Below are positions 8,277-14,543 of a stretch of DNA of 14,653 bases, piece after piece. The DNA is taken from positions 1 to 14,653 of the forward strand of contig VBMC01000068.1 in the NCBI GenBank assembly GCA_005879015.1, given 5' to 3'. The translations under genes and the position numbers were made by a program. Below the pieces are notes generated by a model. It saw nothing but the letters and a program-made list of their open reading frames with translations, had not been told where the DNA came from and searched no databases. Position 1 is the first letter of the stretch. Every line of letters begins with the position of its first letter. The DNA is from Methanobacteriota archaeon (GTDB lineage: Archaea; Thermoplasmatota; Thermoplasmata; RBG-16-68-12).

Positions 8277-8837
8277 TCAGCTGGCGACGGAGAGACCTTC
8301 CCGCTTAAGGACCATCGTCCCCAGTCGCTGGAAGAGGAGCTCCACGTTCTCCCCCGTCTTCGCGGAGGTGTAGAAGAACGGCGCTTCGAAGGCCCGCGTG
8401 GCCTCGCCGATCTCCTTGTCTCCGTACAGGATCATGACCTCGTCCTTCAGGTCGATCTTGTTGATCGCGTACACGACCGGGATCTCGCCGACGACCTTGA
8501 AGACGCCCTGCACCCAGTCGTCGAGCTCCTTGAGGGTCGAATAGCGCGTGAGGTCGGCGACCGCGAGGACGCCCTTGGCCCCGTGGAAGAACGCCTCCTT
8601 CAGGAGGTCTCGGAATCCCTTCTCGCCCATGATGTCCCAGATCGTGATGTCCATCTGGATCTGCTTGCGGTCGGGCATGTCGAAGACGATCTCGCGCTTC
8701 GACACCTTCGCGCCGAGGGTCGTGATGTAGCGGTCTTCGAAGTCGTCCTGGACGAACCGCCGGATGAGGGACGTCTTGCCGACCGCGGCCTCGCCGACCA
8801 GGCAGACCTTCGTCTTGATCCGCTGCATCTCGGGCAT
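8277..8837 (-). CDS. Rab-like small GTPase (paralogue 1)
   Basis: A 186-residue Ras-superfamily GTPase. Motifs: G1 GEAAVGKT (residues 15-22), switch I TTLG (39-42), G3 WDIMGE (67-72), G4 NKID (126-129), G5 TSAK (157-160). The catalytic-glutamine position is Glu72, as in its neighbour. Charged helix GEKGFRDLLKEAFFHGAKG follows switch II, and the C-terminus ends without cysteine. ATG 8837 is chosen because the TTAAGTA box lies 29 bases upstream, which would place transcription start within a few bases of this codon (near-leaderless). GTG 8846 and ATG 8828 are alternatives. It is the first gene of the leftward cluster and is divergent from pyrF. Similar archaeal and bacterial GTPases often work with Roadblock-domain partners, and one is encoded downstream. 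Confidence 0.93.
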   Translation of the reverse strand: MPEMQRIKTKVCLVGEAAVGKTSLIRRFVQDDFEDRYITTLGAKVSKREIVFDMPDRKQIQMDITIWDIMGEKGFRDLLKEAFFHGAKGVLAVADLTRYSTLKELDDWVQGVFKVVGEIPVVYAINKIDLKDEVMILYGDKEIGEATRAFEAPFFYTSAKTGENVELLFQRLGTMVLKREGLSVAS

Positions 8838-8865
8838 GGAGGGCACGGCTCGATTCCCTCCGGGT

Positions 8866-8872
8866 TACTTAA
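8866..8872 (-). promoter_or_regulatory. Box A (TATA) element of the first GTPase gene, in the pyrF divergent region
   Basis: On the minus strand GTTTTAAGTAACC precedes the first GTPase, with the TTAAGTA core 29 bases from ATG 8837, the spacing expected of a leaderless or near-leaderless archaeal transcript. On the plus strand the same bases read TTACTTAAAA and could also serve pyrF with a leader of about 40 bases. The other plus-strand candidate, AACCTTTTTCC near 8902, is weaker as a box but better placed for a leaderless pyrF. Confidence 0.6.
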
Positions 8873-8936
8873 AACGTCCGCCAAGAAAGTCGACCCGAGG
8901 GAACCTTTTTCCCCGCGGTCCTCTTGGGGCCGCACA

Positions 8937-9587
8937 ATGCGCCTCGACCATCGGGTCATCCTCGCCCTCGACGTGACGGATCCCTCCCGGGCGCGGACGA
9001 TCGCAGGGGCCGTCAAATCGGACGTGGACGCCATCAAAGCCGGATGGGCGCTCTTCCTGGCCGGCGGGGCGGATCTCATCCGAGAACTCGCCGGCCTCGG
9101 ATACCTCCTCGCGGACATGAGGACCGCCGAGATCCCGAACACGACGCGGCTGATCGTGGAGCAGGTGGCGGCGCTCGGCGCTTCTGGCATCATCACCCAG
9201 GGATTCGTGGGAGAGGACTCCATCCGGGCCGCGGTCGAGGCAGCCGGCGAGGCCGATGTGTTCGTGATCACGGAGATGAGTCATCCGGGTGGGGCCCGTT
9301 TCACGGCGCCTCACGCGGAGGAGATGGCGCGCATGGCAATCCAGGCGGGCGCCGCGGGGATCGTCGCGCCCGCGACGCGGCCGGACCGGGTCAAGGCCCT
9401 CCGTGCGATTGTCGGCTCGCGGCTCATCCTGGCGCCGGGCGTGGGGGCCCAAGGAGGAAAGGCGTCTGATGCCATCGCCGCCGGGGCGGACGCGGTCATC
9501 GTCGGTCGCGCGATCTACGAGGCGAAGGATCCCGCGAAGGCCGCCCGCGAAATCGCAGCCGAAATCCGTTCCACGGTGCCGCGGTAA
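8937..9587 (+). CDS. pyrF: Orotidine 5'-phosphate decarboxylase family protein with altered catalytic motif
   Basis: A 216-residue TIM-barrel protein of the archaeal OMP decarboxylase group, which makes UMP in pyrimidine synthesis. Conserved parts: VILALDV with Asp12, DAIKAGWAL with Lys34, ITEMSHPG with Ser115, APATRPDR, the phosphate-gripping APGVGAQGG and IVGRAIYEAKDP. The central D-x-K-x-x-D motif, which supplies the proton-donating lysine, reads DMRTAE (residues 60-65): Asp60 kept, Lys to Arg62, Asp to Glu65. The codons AGG and GAG each differ by one base from AAG and GAC/GAT. The fold and phosphate site are therefore intact, but the known decarboxylase chemistry may be lost or changed. 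It could be a divergent PyrF or a paralogue with another substrate. Start ATG 8937 gives a normal N-terminus and probably little leader. Confidence 0.86.
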   Translation: MRLDHRVILALDVTDPSRARTIAGAVKSDVDAIKAGWALFLAGGADLIRELAGLGYLLADMRTAEIPNTTRLIVEQVAALGASGIITQGFVGEDSIRAAVEAAGEADVFVITEMSHPGGARFTAPHAEEMARMAIQAGAAGIVAPATRPDRVKALRAIVGSRLILAPGVGAQGGKASDAIAAGADAVIVGRAIYEAKDPAKAAREIAAEIRSTVPR

Positions 9588-9594
9588 TCCTTTT

Positions 9595-10383
9595 CTGACT
9601 CGCGGGCATCGTCCGCGCACGTCTCCCTACCGCGTCGAAGACCGCGAGGCGATTCGGCCCTTCCTCGCGGCGGACCCGGTCGGGAACGCGGTCACGTGGG
9701 ACCGGGCCTTCCAACAAGACAACTACGAGGTCTACGCGGAAGGCGAACCGGTGCAAGGCGTCCTCGCGATCCAACGGGCTCGCGGGCCTGGGCGACCCAA
9801 CATCGTCGCCCTCCATGCCGCGAACGTGGAGGCGGCCGGAGCCCTCGGCGACCTCCTCCCGAAAGGCTTCACACTCATGCATCTCACCGAAGAATTCCCC
9901 CTCGCCGTCCTCAAGCCAGAGGCCCAAGAGTTCCATCCCCTCCCAGCGTGGCTCTTCCGACTCGATGCAGGGGACTTCGTCGATCATCTGAATCCACGGG
10001 TCCGACCCTTGGCACCATCGTGGGCGAGTCTCGTGGCAGGTCTCTGGGAGCCGGACTGGCCCGCCGAAGGCTACGTGCGTCGGCGCATCGAGAACGGGCC
10101 GTCAGCCGCGATCTATGAGGATGGCAGCCCGATCGCCTGGGCCCTCACGCACATGGTCACGGACCGCGTCGGGATCATCGGGATGGTTCACGTCCAAGAA
10201 GGATTCCGTCGGAAAGGCTTGGCCCGGTCCGTGGTCGCCGCGGTCGCGCGCGAACTCTTCCGTCGGGATAAGATTCCCGCCCTCCACGCGTACGTCGACA
10301 ACATCGCGTCCCTCTCGCTCTTCCCCACCCTGGGCTTCCGTCGAGTCGAGCGCCAGGTCTGGGGGGATGCTGTGTTCCGATAA
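9595..10383 (+). CDS. GNAT-family N-acetyltransferase, start uncertain
   Basis: About 262 residues. The C-terminal third is a clear GNAT acetyl-CoA site: strand GIIGMVHVQEGFRRKGLARS with the RxxGxA loop, then a helix VVAAVARELFRRDK, then ALHAYVDNIASLSLFPTLGF, the typical N-x-x-S-x-x-x-[FY]-x-x-x-GF end. The N-terminal part has a first GNAT-like half (REAIRPFLAADPVGNA ... GVLAIQRA), so this may be a two-lobed GNAT. Between the pyrF stop and GTG 9751 the frame contains no ATG, GTG or TTG; CTG 9595 is the only near-start before the conserved text begins. An overlap start at ATG 9469 inside pyrF would add an implausible Pro/Arg-rich extension. Substrate is unknown. Close downstream placement suggests cotranscription with pyrF. 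Confidence 0.8.
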   Translation: MTRGHRPRTSPYRVEDREAIRPFLAADPVGNAVTWDRAFQQDNYEVYAEGEPVQGVLAIQRARGPGRPNIVALHAANVEAAGALGDLLPKGFTLMHLTEEFPLAVLKPEAQEFHPLPAWLFRLDAGDFVDHLNPRVRPLAPSWASLVAGLWEPDWPAEGYVRRRIENGPSAAIYEDGSPIAWALTHMVTDRVGIIGMVHVQEGFRRKGLARSVVAAVARELFRRDKIPALHAYVDNIASLSLFPTLGFRRVERQVWGDAVFR

Positions 10384-10504
10384 AGGTCGATCGCCCAGCA
10401 ATGAAGCGAAGACGGTAGGCTTCGGTTAATCTGCCGACGGCACGAGCCCAGGCGCGGCTTCGATCGCTTGGGAACTCAGCGACGCTGAACGTACCTCGGC
10501 CCCG

Positions 10505-11497
10505 ATGAATTCACATCAAGTTCTGGAAGCGATCGCAGCTGGCCGAATTGGGTTTGCCTCCAAAATCCGACGGGCCCCAGACGGCGCATGGACGCACACA
10601 GTGGACCAAGAGGAGTTCGGCTATGCGTTCCCGTATGTGAATCTACCGACTGGAAAACCCAAGCGCGGCCAGGCGAGTCCGGTGGGACTCATTGCGATGA
10701 ATCCAGACATCGGACGGGCCCTTGCTGTCGCCCGAGAACTCGCCTCTGACCCGAAAGCCCGGAACCAGAACTTCTTCTGCTCGGCCTACCTCGATTGGCT
10801 CTCCACACCGATGATCCGGCGCTCCCGCCTCTTCCAGATGTGGGACGGTTTCTGGGTCGCACCCATCGCGGAATCGGACAAAGTCAAACCCGGTGGCTGG
10901 CTCAACCTCTACCTCCTTGCCCTCAATCTGAGGGACAAAGAACAACGGCGTACGCTCCGGGCTTCCGATTCGCCGGTCGCGGAGGGCATGAAAGGGAACC
11001 TATCCTTTTCGCTTCCACCCCGGAGCTGGGCGGTTCAGCTCGTTTCCGTCCCGGCGACCCAACCGTCCGGATTCCACAAAATTTCATTCAAGACTCGAAG
11101 CGGGGCCGAACGGGCGGCGACGGCGGTCGCCGTTGGCGTTCTCACCCTCGGTTCGTTCGTTTATGCGCCCGGCTCGAGTGGCTTCAACCTTGAGTATGAG
11201 ATCCTGACTCCGGAAGCAACCCGAATTGTGGAATCGTGGGAGACCTTCGCCATTGAGGCCGCCGACAGGCGATTCGAGGCCGCACACGCGAAGGGCATTT
11301 CCTCGCCTCGAGCCGGCCTGCTCCCCAAGGACGATGTGTTGCGCCGATTCCGCGCGTATCTCACGCCCTCTCTCGTCGTCAGAATCTTGCAGGACAAGCG
11401 CCAGGCGCAGGGGAACCTCTTCTCTCGGTTGCTCGACGAATTCCTATTCGATTGGCTCGGGTTCCGTGGCGCCGAGACGGCGTTCCACGTCGAATGA
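10505..11497 (+). CDS. Unrecognised 330-residue protein
   Basis: I do not recognise this protein. It is a soluble-looking polypeptide with few acidic runs, a tryptophan-rich middle (YLDWLSTP, FQMWDGFWVAP, PGGWLNLYLLAL at roughly residues 95-145), a beta-rich central part, one moderately hydrophobic stretch (AATAVAVGVLTLGSFVYAPG, about residues 203-222) and a helical C-terminus with KDDVLRRFRAYLTPSLVVRI followed by NLFSRLLDEFLFDWLGF. ATG 10505 is the first in-frame start. No clear ribosome site or box A is visible in the 121 bases upstream, which otherwise hold nothing I can name. Third codon positions carry more A and T than in neighbouring genes (for example TCA CAT CAA GTT at the start), which hints at later acquisition. 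The C-terminal 100 residues look like a separate helical module. Confidence 0.75.
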   Translation: MNSHQVLEAIAAGRIGFASKIRRAPDGAWTHTVDQEEFGYAFPYVNLPTGKPKRGQASPVGLIAMNPDIGRALAVARELASDPKARNQNFFCSAYLDWLSTPMIRRSRLFQMWDGFWVAPIAESDKVKPGGWLNLYLLALNLRDKEQRRTLRASDSPVAEGMKGNLSFSLPPRSWAVQLVSVPATQPSGFHKISFKTRSGAERAATAVAVGVLTLGSFVYAPGSSGFNLEYEILTPEATRIVESWETFAIEAADRRFEAAHAKGISSPRAGLLPKDDVLRRFRAYLTPSLVVRILQDKRQAQGNLFSRLLDEFLFDWLGFRGAETAFHVE

Positions 11498-11552
11498 GCC
11501 GCGGGACCGACAAGGAGAAGAACCATCGTCGCGGTCTGAACAGCGGTGGTCC

Positions 11553-12426
11553 GTGAAGATCACTCCGCTCGCGGCGGACAGCTTCGGGGCGCGCTCCATG
11601 GCCACGCTCGTCGAGACCTCGGACGTGACCGTACTCATCGACCCGAGCGTACGCCTCGGCCCGTACCGCTACGATCTCCGGCCCCATCCGATCGAAAAGG
11701 CCCGGCAGAAGGAGCTGTGGCAGAAGATCCGGACCGCCGCGAAGGGCGCGGACGTCCTGACGGTCTCCCACTACCACTACGATCACCACAATCCGGACGC
11801 GCCGTCGATCTACCGGGGGAAGCTCGCGTTCCTGAAGGATGGGAAGTTCCACATCAATCGAAGCCAGCGGGAGCGCGCGGGCGCGTTCGTCCGGGCGCTG
11901 AAGAAGTATCCGAAGGAAATCCAAGTCGCCGACGGAAATCAGATGGACTTCGGTGGGACGGAACTCCTGTTTTCGCCGGCCTTGCCGCATGGTTACAATG
12001 ACGAACTCGGCTACGTCGTGATGACGCGGATCGCCCACGGGAACGAAGTCTTCGTCCACACCGCCGACGTGCTCGGTCCGCCGCTGAAGGAGCACCTCTC
12101 CTTCCTGATCGACGCGCAGCCGACGGTCCTCTACGTCGACGGTCCCATGACGCACATGCCGGACCATTATCCGGCGGAGCACACGAAACGCTCCCTGTCC
12201 CACCTGCTCCGAATCCTGCGAACCACGAATGTCCGCACACTGATCCTGGATCATCACATCCTGCGCGACCGCGAGTGGCGCACGCGGATGGATCCCGTTT
12301 TCCGGGCCGGAAAGGAACACGACGTGGGGGTCCTCACCGCTGCCGAATTCGCCGGCAAGCCAGTCGAGCAGCTTGAGGCGAACCGCGACCGATTGTATGG
12401 ATTCGATATGAGTCCGAAAGGGATAA
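11553..12426 (+). CDS. UPF0282-type metallo-beta-lactamase-fold hydrolase, end uncertain
   Basis: An archaeal metallo-hydrolase of unknown substrate. GTG 11553 gives the family N-terminus (MKITPLAADSFGARSMATLVE, here with first residue Met from GTG), followed by LIDPSVRLGPYRYDLRPHP. Metal ligands are visible: SHYHYDHH (HxHxDH), ALPHG, HTADVLGP and LDHHILRD. Compared with Pyrococcus relatives the region after HYDHH is about a dozen residues shorter. The homologous text ends around LEANRDRLYGFDMSPKG near 12420. In the starting frame no stop follows until 13874; the natural stop would be the TAA at 12424-12426, one frame away. A one-base indel near CCGAAAGGG (12413-12422) would explain this, so the end given is the inferred one. 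The gene leads a likely three-gene operon with the next two entries. Confidence 0.86.
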
Positions 12427-12597
12427 GTGAACGCCTCGGGCGGCATCATCCACGTCTGCCCGCTCTGCTACGCACGGTGGGAGGAAGTGATCCCGGAGGA
12501 CAAACCCGCCGCGCCGACTCCCGGTCCAAAGCCCGCAGCACCTCCGGCCCCGGCACCTACCACTCCGGCGCCCGCGACCGCTCCCGCCGCCTCGTGA
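12427..12597 (+). CDS. 56-residue CPLC-knuckle protein with Pro/Ala tail
   Basis: A small frame starting at GTG 12427, directly after an in-frame TAA, and ending two bases before the Nre start codon. The product opens with a hydrophobic strand, then HVCPLCYARWEEVIPE (a single CxxC zinc-knuckle half), then about 30 residues of proline, alanine and threonine (PAAPTPGPKPAAPPAP and similar). Nearly every codon in the first half ends in G or C, unlike the alternative reading of the same bases, which gives Arg/Ser-rich noise; this is why I accept it. One CxxC can bind zinc only with a second half, so dimerisation or a partner (perhaps the Nre protein) is possible. No family recognised. Confidence 0.66.
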   Translation: MNASGGIIHVCPLCYARWEEVIPEDKPAAPTPGPKPAAPPAPAPTTPAPATAPAAS

Positions 12598-12599
12598 CC

Positions 12600-13874
12600 A
12601 TGTTCCCTCCTTCGTCTTCGGCGCCGCGCGAGGAGGCGGGACTCGGAGCGACGCTCGCCGAGGTCCGGCGGGAGATCGCGTGTCGTGTGTGCCAAGGAGA
12701 CATCAAACGCTGTCGGCTCGCGATCTGTCCGTACTTGGACCGTGTCCGAGCTTGGTTCACCGAACGCCGCGACCTCCAGACGAAGAATCTTTTCGGCGCC
12801 TCGCCGCCGAGCGCCTTCGTCGGGTCGTGGGGCTACCCGAAGGTCCTCGTCGGACCGCTCGTCCCTCCCGTTCGGGACGAGGACACATCGATCCTGGACG
12901 CATCCGAATCCTGGTTGTCGTACGACCTCGCCGAGATCCTGCGGTTCCGCCTCTCCCTCGTCCGCGGGAAGGCACCGCGGCGGGTCGCGGAGGCCCGGAC
13001 GCCTGATTCGATCCTCTCGACGGTCCAGGAGGCCGCGATGGCCTCGAAGCCGATCGACACGGAGATGTGGTTCACGAAGAAGCCCACTCTGGTGAGTCCC
13101 TTCTCGGCCCGCGCGCCGCCCAGCGGCCCGAGCGCGGACCTCACGAAGGTCGACCTGACCTCCAACCCCTCCGTCCCGCGGCGGGTGGATGACCTCGTCT
13201 CCGACACGGACCTGAGGGCCGGCGAGGCTGTCACGGACCTGTACGACCACGGGATCACGCAGAGCCAGATCACCCGGGTCTTCTCCGTCGGACTCCTGGG
13301 CACGAAGGATCGACGCCGTCTCGTTCCGACCGAGTGGTCGATCACCGCGGTCGACGATATCCTGGCGAAAGGGCTCGTCGACGAGGTCCGCGGACTCCCG
13401 TGGATCCCGGAGTTCGAGGTGACGAACGCGAGCGGCCTCGCGAACAACGTCGCGATCTTGCTCTTCCCCCAGGCCTTCATGTTCGAGGGCCTCGAGGCCT
13501 GGAACTTGGAAGCGAATCCGACGCCGGCCCACGATCACGAGTTCGCGGGAGGCCGGACGACGTACCCGGACCAGATCGCGGGCGCATACCACGCGACCCG
13601 CCTTCCGGTCCTCGAGCACCTCGCGGCCCGGCGAAGGCAGGGGGGTGCGATCGTCTTCATGGAGGTCTATGAGGACTGGGTGCCGCTCGGGGTCTGGCGG
13701 TACCGCGAGCTGGCGAGGGCCGCCCTCGCCAAGAGGCCATCTCGGTTCGGAGACTTCGAATCGGCGGAGTCGGAGATCGGCCGACGTTTGCGGCTCCCGC
13801 TCGCCAACTGGTGGCGGGCCAGCGTCCTCCGGGCCTACCTGCGGAGCCAACGCCGAATCACGTCGTACGCGTGA
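12600..13874 (+). CDS. nreA: Nre-family archaeal DNA repair protein
   Basis: A 424-residue member of the Nre family, archaeal proteins linked genetically to DNA damage repair and known to bind PCNA. The N-terminus carries a four-cysteine zinc motif (CRVCQGDIKRCRLAICPY, spacing C-x2-C-x6-C-x4-C). The conserved core follows: KNLFGASPPSAFVGSWGYPK, VLVGPLVPP, DDLVSDTDLRAGEAVTDLYD, TQSQITRVFSVGLLGTKDRR, LVPTEWSITAVDD, and GGRTTYPDQIAGAYHATRLP with VPLGVWRYRELAR near the end. The last eight residues, QRRITSYA, match the PCNA-interacting pattern Q-x-x-h-x-x-a except that the final aromatic is Ala. ATG 12600 is taken as start; GTG 12594 is two codons upstream. Length and motif order match the family, and no gap is evident. 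The open frame extends upstream without a stop into the metallo-hydrolase gene. Confidence 0.9.
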   Translation: MFPPSSSAPREEAGLGATLAEVRREIACRVCQGDIKRCRLAICPYLDRVRAWFTERRDLQTKNLFGASPPSAFVGSWGYPKVLVGPLVPPVRDEDTSILDASESWLSYDLAEILRFRLSLVRGKAPRRVAEARTPDSILSTVQEAAMASKPIDTEMWFTKKPTLVSPFSARAPPSGPSADLTKVDLTSNPSVPRRVDDLVSDTDLRAGEAVTDLYDHGITQSQITRVFSVGLLGTKDRRRLVPTEWSITAVDDILAKGLVDEVRGLPWIPEFEVTNASGLANNVAILLFPQAFMFEGLEAWNLEANPTPAHDHEFAGGRTTYPDQIAGAYHATRLPVLEHLAARRRQGGAIVFMEVYEDWVPLGVWRYRELARAALAKRPSRFGDFESAESEIGRRLRLPLANWWRASVLRAYLRSQRRITSYA

Positions 13875-13908
13875 GGTCCGCTTCGAATGCGCTGGGGATG
13901 CGATTTCA

Positions 13909-13926
13909 TACCTCTAAGTAGAGGTA
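13909..13926 (+). promoter_or_regulatory. Palindrome overlapping a box A-like core upstream of the CYTH gene
   Basis: The bases TACCTCTA, a two-base centre AG, then TAGAGGTA form a perfect 8-bp inverted repeat. It lies in the 145-base gap between nreA and the preferred CYTH start. The centre reads CTAAGTAG, close to the TTAAGTA box used by three other genes here, so a dimeric regulator bound to this site would compete with TBP. A start site some 25 bases downstream would leave a leader of about 50-75 bases. An RNA hairpin is possible but the two-base loop makes it a poor one, so a DNA operator is the better reading. Confidence 0.5.
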
Positions 13927-14019
13927 CGAACTGCGATCGCGTGTCTCCGGACACACGGGGGTCCGCTGCAGAGTGCGCCGACGGCAATCTTCTTGAGGCC
14001 TCCTCACGTCTCCGCTCCC

Positions 14020-14541
14020 GTGGATTCGGCCCAGAAAGACCTCGTCGAACTCAAGGCTCGGTACGAGGACCTGGGCAAGGCTCGGGCCCTTCTCGCGGGA
14101 GCGGAACACGCGGCCACCGTTCGCCAGGTCGACACCTACTTCAGCCTGGGGGAACAGCGCCTCAAGCTTCGGTCGATCGAGGGAGCGAAGGAGGGTCAGC
14201 TCGTCTACTACGAGCGGCCCGACGTGGGCGGCGTGAAGGAGAGTCGGGTCCTCCTCGCATCGATCCCGGACGCACCTGCGGTCCGCGAGATCCTGGCCCG
14301 CGTCCTCCCGGTGAAGGCCGAGGTCCGCAAGACCCGCGAGATCTACCGGTTCCAAGGAGTCCAGGTGCACCTGGACACCGTCCGAGGACTCGGGAAGTTC
14401 ATCGAGTTCGAGAAGGTCCTCGCGGGAGAGTCCGACCGGGACGCGGGCCGGAAACAGTTGGAGTCCTTGCGGGCCTATTTCCAAATCGCCGACGACGACC
14501 TCATGGCCTCGTCCTATAGCGATCTCCTCGCCTCGGGCTGA
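14020..14541 (+). CDS. CYTH-domain protein (triphosphate-binding tunnel fold)
   Basis: A 173-residue protein of the CYTH family, which includes CyaB-type class IV adenylate cyclases, thiamine triphosphatases and inorganic triphosphatases acting on triphosphate substrates with Mg. The expected motifs are in order: VELKARYEDL near the N-terminus (part of ExExK, with Leu8 in place of the first Glu), VDTYF then QRLKLR, LVYYERPDVGGVKES, the KTREIYRF block, and VHLDTVRGLGKFIEFE, the hallmark D-x-V-x-x-L-G-x-F-x-E. GTG 14020 is chosen because the family normally starts just before the first motif; TTG 13993 would add nine residues and has GAGG nearby. Biochemical activity cannot be decided from sequence. 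Its stop is two bases from that of the convergent gene. Confidence 0.86.
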   Translation: MDSAQKDLVELKARYEDLGKARALLAGAEHAATVRQVDTYFSLGEQRLKLRSIEGAKEGQLVYYERPDVGGVKESRVLLASIPDAPAVREILARVLPVKAEVRKTREIYRFQGVQVHLDTVRGLGKFIEFEKVLAGESDRDAGRKQLESLRAYFQIADDDLMASSYSDLLASG

Positions 14542-14543
14542 GA

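Noticed and set aside
9469..9594. ATG 9469 with upstream AAGGAGG as start of the acetyltransferase
   Set aside because: The AAGGAGG is part of the conserved GAQGGK codons of PyrF, and the added residues are Pro/Arg-rich noise.
10403..10480. Short inverted repeat GAAGC/GCTTC and T-loop-like CTTCGATCG, possible tRNA
   Set aside because: No cloverleaf can be built around it: no acceptor stem pairing and no anticodon arm.
11379..12449. 356-codon minus-strand open frame opposite the metallo-hydrolase
   Set aside because: No recognisable motif, and the plus strand carries a complete set of metal ligands.
12468..13850. 460-codon minus-strand open frame opposite nreA
   Set aside because: Arg/Asp/Val/Gly-rich composition without motifs; nreA on the other strand matches a family from end to end.
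13941..13954. Hairpin GTGTC-TCCG-GACAC after nreA, possible terminator
   Set aside because: Only five base pairs and no following T-run, so it does not look like an archaeal or intrinsic terminator; likely chance in GC-rich sequence.
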